Under the pieces are notes generated by a model. That model saw only the letters and a list, made by a program, of their open reading frames with translations. It was not told the origin of the DNA and searched no databases. Source: Eutrigla gurnardus (lineage: Eukaryota > Chordata > Actinopteri > Perciformes > Triglidae). From it: a DNA stretch of 64,000 nucleotides. This document shows positions 56,348 to 64,000 of the stretch, one piece after another. The stretch covers positions 16,614,827 through 16,678,826 of the forward strand of contig OY741264.1 in NCBI GenBank assembly GCA_963514095.1. The letters run 5' to 3'. How positions within the stretch are numbered: position 1 is the stretch's first letter; each line of letters opens with the position of its first letter. The position numbers were made by a program, and so were the translations under genes.

Positions 56348-57340
56348 GAATCTCACAAAGATCATTTTTTATATATAAATTCTGACGTATTGCTTTCATG
56401 GATTGCGCGGAATGAGCCCAGAGCAAACTGGTGCATTTTCACTTAAAATTTCACGAGGAAACAAAAGTATACCAACAGAATCTCTTTGTCTCAGACATTG
56501 TGGAACACTGATGTCTGCTGCTTGGCCCAGATACATCACACTGTCTGGATACAGCATAACAACAAGGCATCTGATCAAAGAGTATAGAAGAGAGGAATGA
56601 AATGAGGGAAGCAGAATCAGGACTACAACAACACTGACAGAGAAAACTGCTAGAAAACGGGGGGGGGGGGGGGGAAAGGGGAGCCGCAGAGCGAAATAGG
56701 ACAGAGATTAAAAAGATCTGGAAGGAAGAGCAGTAAAAGAAAGACTGAACGAGAGAGAGATGGATGTTGTTTGATGTAACATTATGCTGCAGAAGGAGTC
56801 CAGTAGACCTGGAACCAAATCAGGACTAGATTCTTTTAAGAAATTAACAAAACCCTCCCAACATTACTGAAATAAAATTATAGGAACCAGCAGGGTCAGA
56901 GTCTTAAAGAGTCTCAGAAGGAGTGAGTTTGGTGCTGATTAGTTGAAGGGGAAAATGTGATGATGGAATGTCTAACGTGCTGCAAAAAGCCACAAGTAAT
57001 GAGGCAGGAATGTATACCTCGCAATATTAGTGCCAGTAGTGCAGAGAAAATAGCCTCAATCAACTGTTCACATTTCAACACATTCCAAAAATGGACATAA
57101 AAATAAACAGGATTGTCTCCTGCTCTCCATCATTTACTTTTGCCTATGTACAAGACTCAGATACCATATAACATTCAAAATTCACTGGTGGAAATTGTCT
57201 TTTTTCATAATTATGATCTTATGCGTTACTTAAACAGTCGAAGTATGTTGTACTATTATGATGTGATCACTGGATCCACTAGCAGTTTAAATTGAACAAA
57301 CTTAATACATTCATATGTGCATGTGTCGGAATCTTATTGC
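56348..57340. other. Intergenic, no gene seen
   Basis: Includes a G homopolymer (56660-56675). Nothing else recognised. Confidence 0.5.
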
Positions 57341-57590
57341 AGCCCTGTGATAGATTGGTTACCTGTCTGTCTCAACATGTCAGCCCTGTGATAGACTGGT
57401 TACCTGTCTGTCTCTACATGTCAGCCCTGTGATAGACTGGTTACCTGTCTGTCTCTACATGTCAGCCCTGTGACTGGCGTCCTGTCCCGGGTATACCCTG
57501 CCTTCGCCCAATGTCAGCTGGGCTCAGCTCCAGCCCCCCCACGAAAAATGAATACAGGATAAGCGGTAGACGATGGATCGATGGATGGGT
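57341..57590 (+). mobile_element. SINE 3' part with four tandem internal modules
   Basis: Four copies of the 41-bp module (CAGCCCTGTGATAGACTGGT...) at 57346-57475, then GGCGTCCTGTCCCGGGTATA, CCCTGCCTTCGCCCAATGTC and the tail GGATAAGCGGTAGACGATGG ATCGATGGATGG. The tRNA head is missing. Confidence 0.88.
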
Positions 57591-59139
57591 CACCATACAG
57601 GTCAATGGGGGAGGGGCTAAAATGGGGCTATAAATGTGGTTATAATGGAAGTCTATGGTAGTTGACAGTGCAACACAAACATCTCACACAGTCAAATAGT
57701 GTGGATATGGATGGCACTCAAAAATTCCAAAATTAATTGAAAAACACACTTTCTGACCTAATTTTGATGGGACACGCACAGCCAAAAGTATCTCAATAAC
57801 TGTACCCCAAACTACACAAATGTTGCTTAACATGGTAATAAAAGGGTTACGCCTAGAATTCAATTCGGTACAGATTTGGATCTAAACAGTGATGTGCAAT
57901 CTACCTAAATGATAACTTTGTTAGGGTCAAGTTTAGCAAGGCAGCACTGCTCTCTGCTGGACCCTGTAGTGTATGCGCAGACTATTATTATTATTTCACG
58001 ATGAAACATTTTCCTTGCCCCTTTAAATGCACGGAAACTCAAAAGCGTGGTAATTTAGCGCTTTGTAGGTCTTGAGATTAGACTGACCAAAACGGAGTTC
58101 CATAATATATTATGGGATTTGTTATGGCATTATCTACCATAGACCATGTTAGTATTTTTATGGCATGCAATACTATATTTTTCATGACAATTTCTTTTAC
58201 ATTCAAACAGACTTTTTGCAGACCATAAATTATAATTCCCTCTCTTTTCTAAAAGTTCATAACGAAGCTAAAGAGACTACTGAATTTAACATATATTATA
58301 TATAACATGCAAGTTGTATAATAATAACACGCTTTTATAGAATTGATAGTTACATTGAGAAACCATCAATTGGAAACTATACCAGACTAATGTAAAGTAC
58401 ATCATGTTGTACATACTCTGGTACAGTAGGTGGTGGTATGCATCTCAAAGGTAGCATTGCAATCCACCAAAAAATGCAAAGAAGCAAGCATTCCCTTGCA
58501 TTTGCTCTACCAATTATGTTTGTGCTCTACTTCAAAATAAATGTCCTACTGCTTTGCTTTTGGTCTAGCTTAACACATGAAGACATTACATGGATTATTT
58601 CTCGTTAAACAGTGCAGTGGTTCTGTGCTGCACACAGTCCACTTTTGTTTACACAAGTTGCACTTGATGCACTAGTCTTGTCTGCATGTCTGCACTGGCG
58701 ACTGCTCCTCCGCCCCTTCTCCCTGATGACATCATTCATCTTGGCTGCTCCACAGGTAGAGGGGAGGGAGAAAAACACACCTGCAACTGGTTTGCACATG
58801 CAGGCCCACATATAACAATGATTGTATAACATAAGAAAATAAAAATAAATATTGAAAACAGACTTATGTTTTCAGGCCATAATATAATGAGAAGCAAAAA
58901 AACACAAATTGAACAAATACTACTTCAAAGGGCTACTCTCCAACCAGACTCCTTGGTCATTTTCTGTTGGAACATAATGATTTTTATGCTCATTTACAAT
59001 TGGCATGCTAATCGGTAATAATAACACTGCTTACCATGTGATAACTTTGAAAAGTGTTTGACATTTAAAAATCAACAAGATGGAATATGCCTACAATTTG
59101 TAATGACTTCATATTATGACAATAATCTCTTACCTTTTT
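57591..59139. other. Intergenic, no gene seen
   Basis: AT-rich, no exon recognised. Confidence 0.5.
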
Positions 59140-59480
59140 TTTCAGGTGCGGGCTTTGAAGAAACTAGTGTTTGCTCTGTTTGAGTGAATGCTTCAGTTTA
59201 TAATATCAATCAGTATTTTAGTAATTCTCAGCATCTTCTTTTAAGATACCGTGACTCATCCATATATGTTTTCCTTCTGCTGCCAGAGCCTGGTGGGATG
59301 TAAGATCTGTGTTGAGGACGATCACATCTTCCCAGTGCCTCAAGGGCATAGACGAGCAGCCTGTGGACACAGAAGTGGATGGACTGTGTGCAGCACGAGG
59401 ACCCTGTCCTAAAGAAGACAGCAATCCAGTTCAGCGTGGACAAGGTGTACGTGTTCTGTCTTTCAGGTCACATCTGTATG
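59140..59480. other. Exon-like GC-richer island of unknown nature
   Basis: A strong acceptor-like TACCTTTTTTTTCAG ends at 59145, and a block of balanced composition (59280-59467) follows. On plus, CVQHEDPVLKKTAIQFSVDK reads open for about 30 codons; on minus, two frames stay open for about 70 codons. I recognise no family. It may be a decayed exon or transposon piece upstream of dhcr7. Confidence 0.2.
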
Positions 59481-60260
59481 TATTTAGCTAGCTATTATTT
59501 TTGTTTTATTATTCTAAACACTAAAAATAAACTTAAATATGAAGTGAATATGAAATATGAAGGCTGTTTTATATTGTACATTATGTGAGTTAGACATGGT
59601 GCAAGAAGTGCAAAATGGAATGCCGGTGACATGATACTGTCAGGTCAGACTGAAAAAACAACAGGGTTAAAACTTTGTCAATGTATGTCACAGCTGAGTA
59701 TACCCTCTAGTGGATTGTTTATGAACATACACTTAGAAACACAGCACCACTTACATCACAAGTACAGGTTTTACTACTAACATGTACCAATAACCATTGA
59801 ATTGAGCTGCAGGGCAGAATTGAAAACATATTGAAAAACACAAAAAATGGTAAATATATAATCTAAACGGTAAATACCACCACTGTAACTACACAAAATA
59901 TATTTACTATACATTTCCACGGCAGGACGCTTAGAGGTAAATGCCTACTGTGACAAGCAGCACTGTAATGACAAAAACATACTTACTTATATACTACTAC
60001 TACTAAGTCGTCCTGCACAATGCAACAGTTTGTTTGCAGTGCTATATTTTCTTTTTCATAGATCACAGACCTGCTGGTCAGTGTTCATTTGTGAGCGTTA
60101 TCATTAATTTTGTTTTCTTTATAAGACATCAAAGGCCTGTATAACCACACAACGAAGATAATAACGACAGCTCTTTCGTAACATCAAATTGCTAGTGTAT
60201 TCTGGCGAGACCATTCATTCACTGGCGATGCGCTGAGGTGCTGGTGGCTCCAGTTAGCAT
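59481..60260. other. Upstream of dhcr7, no gene seen
   Basis: AT-rich; nothing recognised before the CCAAT boxes. Confidence 0.5.
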
Positions 60261-60349
60261 TGCCCAATCAGAGGCCAGTTCACATCCCAGGCCCGCCTTT
60301 TAGCGGATACCATTGGTTGAATATTAATAAGCAGTGGTGTTATGGGCGG
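60261..60349 (+). promoter_or_regulatory. dhcr7 proximal promoter elements (two CCAAT boxes, GC box)
   Basis: CCAATCA at 60264-60270, an inverted CCAAT (ATTGG) at 60312-60316 and GGGCGG at 60344-60349 lie in order upstream of the dhcr7 first exon. Paired NF-Y and Sp1 sites are typical of cholesterol-synthesis promoters, where they cooperate with SREBP-2. No convincing sterol regulatory element was identified by eye. Confidence 0.5.
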
Positions 60350-60470
60350 AGTCTCTGCACCTACAGTGAGGTCTGTCCAGCGGTTACATGGTACCCAGCA
60401 GCAGCACCTGGTCCGGGACGTAAACTGAGACGAGCGGCCTGCCTCCTCCTCTGTCTGTCCGGCAGCTACG
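60350..60470 (+). other. dhcr7: dhcr7 exon 1 (5' UTR)
   Basis: A GC-rich stretch ends in a strong donor (GTGAGTGAGC from 60471). It contains no start codon in frame with the dhcr7 coding sequence, so it is read as the non-coding leader exon. The 3' edge is firm; the transcription start is only estimated as downstream of the GC box. Confidence 0.6.
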
Positions 60471-61235
60471 GTGAGTGAGCTGCGGTGTCACAGCGCATCT
60501 AACGGGAGTATAATGCGGTGTGACGTGTCTCTAACGTGTCTTAAACGCTACTAAATGTTCACAAGCTCCGTGACGTTATGCTTTTTATGTGGCTGTTTTC
60601 AGGATACAAAGGATATCGGTCGTTTGACGTGAACAGTTATTCGAGGTCGTTGCGGGTAAAGTCCCATGTAAAAGGCACGTTATTCATCTTATTGAATATG
60701 TATATAAAGAGACTGCAAGGTTACGTTTTGGTTGACGTTATGCAATGGTGGGCTTCCCCCTCCCCCTCCTTCACTTACTCAATCTGAAACAAACACTCTA
60801 GTTGGACGTGTTGGACACAAAACAGAGATCTTCAAGTTTAGTTTAGCCTACTGCCTTTCGTGGGCTAGTCCAGCAGACCTTTGCTCCAGAAGTGTGTGCG
60901 CACAACAAAACTTTCTTTAAATTTGAATGTTCAGGTAACAGTTGTATCCAGAGCCTACTGTGAGCTCGCTAACTGTCCTCCCCTGCTGGCGCTGCTTGTT
61001 ACCTCTCCGTGTACACATTATTTCATTACATGGTTAAAATGATTGTTTGTGAAACCGCTACATGTCTCTGCCTTTGTTCCACGTTAAAAGTGGACACACA
61101 GAAAGACACGTGTGGAAACAGAAAATTCACAGGTGCCATTACATGTTTGTATCTTTGATGAATGTCTTAAATAAATGAACATAGTGTAGTCGCTGCCTGA
61201 CTGATCTATTACCTGATAACCTGATCCTTCACCAG
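60471..61235 (+). other. dhcr7 intron 1
   Basis: Lies between the leader exon donor and the acceptor at 61235. Nothing recognisable apart from ordinary intronic sequence. Confidence 0.65.
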
Positions 61236-61237
61236 AA

Positions 61238-61344
61238 ATGACCAGTGCAGTTGCCATGGAGGCCACCAGGAGGCGTAACCTGCACAGTGCCAATGGGGAG
61301 ACGTGTGAAAAGGGGGAGCAGCCAGCCCAGTGGGGAAGAGCATG
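61238..61344 (+). CDS. dhcr7: dhcr7 coding exon 2 (start codon)
   Basis: The exon starts at 61236 after ...TTCACCAG. ATG at 61238 opens a variable N terminus (MTSAVAMEATRRR...) and ends in QWGRAW, where the Trp codon is split TG|G across donor GTGAGC. The poorly conserved leader before GRAW is normal for this enzyme. Confidence 0.94.
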
Positions 61345-63640
61345 GTGAGCTGGTCCGATGTCACAGGTTACAAAAGGCAATGTTGTTATGTAATATACAT
61401 CACCACAAGTTCATCACAAAGTCAATCTTGCTTTCAATCCGTAACTTCCAGAAAAAAAAAGAGATTAAAGATTATATTAAGATGGAAGGGAATGCCTTTA
61501 GATCCCAAATACAATTAAAGCTCTGACCAAGTATTCATCAACAAGATTTTAGATGCAAACCCAATATCATCTGGTCCTTTGGCATAATTACTGGTACAGA
61601 TCATCATACTTGTATTAAACAATGTGATGATCTCCATCTTTTTATGCTCCATAAACACAACGCAGGCCTTGAGACGGCAACAGAGAACAGAAACCAAAAC
61701 TTGGAGGATTTGCTTTGAATTTGATTGTGGTTACTCACAAAATGATTAAAAAATGCAGACCTTTCTGCAAGACTTAGGGAGGGTGTCCTCACACTATTAC
61801 TGAAAGGTGGTCACCCCATGTCCTCTTGACCTAAAATGGTCAAATAAATACTATTGTTGTGTGAGGCCCAGAGGGAGTGTGGAGTAAAATACCGCCCAGA
61901 CTGGACCAAGTTAAACATAATCAAGATAAGGTTGTGTCCTCTTGGCCGGGGAGCTTGATGTTCTGAGGCCCTGCATCAGCCCCTGGGCTGGGGACCAATC
62001 AGCACAGGGAGTCAGGATTTAATACATAGTTTCCTTGGAGCAGGTCAGTCTTATAACAAGCATGGCAGACTTAACCATACTGGCATTACATTTTATCATC
62101 CAGAATGTATTTCCCCAGTTGTTTATACATTCATTTATGTTAAATCCATTCAGTCTCATTTGTATAGCTCAAAATCACAGAGGGCTTCTGTACAGCGTAC
62201 CACATCATCTGTCAAAAATGTAATCTTACTACATTGTAGTATAGTGCATAATAGCATCCATCTCTTAACTTAGGGTTTTTTTTCTTTTCAATCTGACAAT
62301 AGAGTTTTAAGTCAGAGGTAAAAAAAAAAAAAGTGATGCACTCAGCCAACTTTTGGTACGATATCAGAAAAATATAAGGGTAGATCACATTGTCCCAAAG
62401 TGTTTAGCATACATTTTATAGTCATACACAGGTTATTTTTATGTTGTTTCTATACTGTGGTCTTATCTTCTCACACTTAAGTGGACTTTCTAGAAATATG
62501 TGAAAGTTAGGACCTCATATTTAGAGAAATATGAGCGACATAATGTTCCCCAATCACAGCCTGAATCTACTCATTCATGGTCAACGCCTCTCATGCTCTA
62601 TCTGTGTACATATCTGATTCTTTGTCAGGGAGGTGGACTGGTTTTCCTTGAGCAGCGTGATCGGGCTCCTTTGCTTTGCCCCTTTCATTGTCTTCTACTT
62701 TGTGATGGCCTGCGATCAGTACCAGTGCTCCATCAGCCAGCCTCTGTTGGAGTTGTACCAAGGAGAGACCACGCTGCTCTCCATCTGGGCCCGGGCACCT
62801 TCCTTCACCTGGTCAGCTGCCAAGATATATGCCATCTGGGTGTCCTTCCAGGTGAGGAAAAGAAGGGCTGCAAATCTCCGTGGTCTTTCAGCTCAATAAG
62901 GAGGTGTCTGGGCTAATATTACAACCAGTTGTATTTGTGTCCTTTAGATTTTCCTGTATATGTGGGTTCCTGATATTACTCATAAGTTTATTCCTGGCTA
63001 TGTTGGTGGAGTGCAGGATGGAGCACGAACTCCTGCTGGTAATTAACACACCAACGCTCTCAGTGCATAACCTTTTTTTCATTCAAAAGTCCAGTATCAC
63101 ACCAATCTGACTCAATGCTTTCTCTACCGTAGGCCTTATTAACCGGTATGAGATCAACGGGCTGCAGTGTTGGCTGATCACTCACGCTCTGTGGTATGCA
63201 AATGCCCAGTATTTCCACTGGTTCTCCCCTACCATCATCTTCGATAACTGGATCCCCCTGATGTGGTGCGCTAACATACTGGGCTATGCTGTGGCCAGTT
63301 TTGCTTTCATCAAGGCCTATTTTTTCCCCACAAACGCTGAAGACTGGTGAGTTACGCAATGACACGCAATATCTTAAAGTTAATCTAGTGATGTCCTAGG
63401 ACACGACCACAACTCCCGCTTTTGTGATTCTGCAGCAAGTTCACGGGGAACATCTTCTACAACTACATGATGGGCATCGAGTTCAACCCACGCATCGGCC
63501 AGTGGTTTGACTTCAAGCTTTTCTTCAACGGCCGGCCCGGCATCGTGGCCTGGACTCTCATCAATCTGTCCTACATGGCCAAGCAGCAGGAACTGTACGG
63601 CCATGTCACCAACTCCATGATCCTGGTCAATGTTCTGCAG
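61238..63640 (+). CDS. dhcr7: dhcr7, 7-dehydrocholesterol reductase, first 280 residues over five coding exons
   Basis: Multi-pass ER membrane enzyme that uses NADPH to reduce the C7-C8 double bond of 7-dehydrocholesterol, the last step of Kandutsch-Russell cholesterol synthesis. Five exons (61238-61344, 62629-62851, 62948-63038, 63133-63346, 63436-63640) total 840 nt and join in phase with GT/AG introns. Recognisable blocks are QWGRAW|EVDWFSL near residues 31-42, MACDQYQC near 60, PGYVGG in exon 4, FSPTIIFDNWIPLMWCAN in exon 5, and GIEFNPRIGQWFDFKLFFNG in exon 6. The last is the conserved core of the ERG4/ERG24 sterol reductase family. The vertebrate protein is about 475 residues, so roughly 200 remain beyond 64000. 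The first ATG follows acceptor ...CTTCACCAG and has no in-frame upstream competitor in the exon. No damage is seen. Confidence 0.97.
61345..62628 (+). other. dhcr7 intron 2
   Basis: GTGAGC...TTTGTCAG. AT-rich intronic DNA with no repeat or exon that I recognise. The smaller introns (62852-62947, 63039-63132, 63347-63435) are also plain. Confidence 0.8.
62629..62851 (+). CDS. dhcr7: dhcr7 coding exon 3
   Basis: 223 nt from acceptor TTTGTCAG to donor GTGAGG. It covers residues about 36-110 and holds the first hydrophobic segments (SSVIGLLCFAPFIVFYFVMA), followed by the Cys-containing MACDQYQCS loop and ending in WVSFQ in phase 0. Confidence 0.97.
62948..63038 (+). CDS. dhcr7: dhcr7 coding exon 4
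   Basis: 91 nt between CCTTTAG and GTAATT. It encodes IFLYMWVPDITHKFIPGYVG and GVQDGARTPA plus the first base of Gly. It matches the family block with H-K-F-x-PGYVGG. Confidence 0.95.
63133..63346 (+). CDS. dhcr7: dhcr7 coding exon 5
   Basis: 214 nt from ACCGTAG to donor GTGAGT. It completes the Gly codon and reads LINRYEINGLQCWLITHALW and onward through FSPTIIFDNWIPLMWCANIL to FPTNAEDC, with the Cys codon split TG|C. It corresponds to membrane segments in the middle of the enzyme. Confidence 0.97.
63436..63640 (+). CDS. dhcr7: dhcr7 coding exon 6
   Basis: 205 nt from TCTGCAG to donor GTACAA. It carries the most conserved block of the family (YNYMMGIEFNPRIGQWFDFK, then FNGRPGIVAWTLINLS), and ends ...ILVNVLQ in phase 0. 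The next exon should begin near the block containing DFFWNE, outside the window. Confidence 0.97.
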
Positions 63641-64000
63641 GTACAATAAGGTTGTATTATAAGCTAGTATCTGTTGATGACCTGAGACACTCTGTGTAAC
63701 GTACATGTGGAAGCAGAAATGCTGCAAAATGGAAGCAACATAGAAACTAGAGGTGGGAATCACCCCAGAGTACAATTTTAAAACCATACTAATGTCACTA
63801 TACAATCTTATTGGGATTTTAAGGTGATAGCTGGTGTCTATCTATCGATACAATTATGGCACATACAAAATATGATGATACTGTATTGATTTATGTGAAA
63901 CTCAACTTATTTGATCCCAAAGGATACTATCAAAATGTATATAGTTTATGTAAGACTTGGAAATCTCTGACGGCGTATTAGGGTAGGAAAAAAACTGAGC
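63641..64000 (+). other. dhcr7 intron 6 (partial)
   Basis: Starts with donor GTACAATAAG. AT-rich, no further exon up to the window edge. Confidence 0.8.

Overview
The window is vertebrate nuclear DNA, almost certainly from a ray-finned (teleost) fish. It is AT-rich, full of long (CA)n, (GA)n and (CT)n arrays, and carries teleost-style repeats: tRNA-derived SINEs with an ATGGATGGA tail, L2-like LINE fragments, hAT/piggyBac/Tc1-type DNA transposons and Ty3/Gypsy elements. Coding exons are small, spliced and vertebrate-like. Two assembly gaps of 200 N each lie at 14460-14659 and 49027-49226.

Two host genes are recognisable, and both run off the window. On the minus strand, coding exons 1-3 of mtss2 (MTSS1-like, I-BAR domain protein) lie at 31255-31323, 7266-7327 and 6374-6447. 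The first intron is about 24 kb, and the rest of the gene lies left of position 1. On the plus strand, dhcr7 (7-dehydrocholesterol reductase) has a non-coding first exon ending at 60470 and coding exons at 61238-61344, 62629-62851, 62948-63038, 63133-63346 and 63436-63640. These give the first 280 residues. The genes are divergent, with about 29 kb of repeat-rich DNA between their 5' ends. Nothing suggests that they act together: one shapes membrane and actin, the other completes cholesterol synthesis.

mtss2 intron 1 holds a minisatellite grown from a SINE (8155-8704), a palindromic hAT-type MITE (12829-13023), a 3.26 kb DNA transposon carrying terminal exons of an unrelated spliced gene (14661-17919), a triple nested insertion (hAT-like > SINE > MITE, 22276-23181), an intron-containing DD35E transposase element with a frameshift (24099-26558), a TTAA-flanked MITE (28036-28344), and a dispersed repeat split by a hAT end (29203-29950).

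The intergenic part, 32-60 kb, holds a sushi-like Ty3/Gypsy element (36896-40690) inserted into an older Gypsy element (remnants 36456-36895 and 40691-43860), a third Gypsy protease fragment (44373-45128), and an unspliced/spliced pair of the same small exons (45384-45731 and 45958-46052). Further right are two complete SINEs with target duplications, two LINE fragments, a piggyBac pseudogene and a solo LTR. I recognised no complete host gene other than mtss2 and dhcr7.
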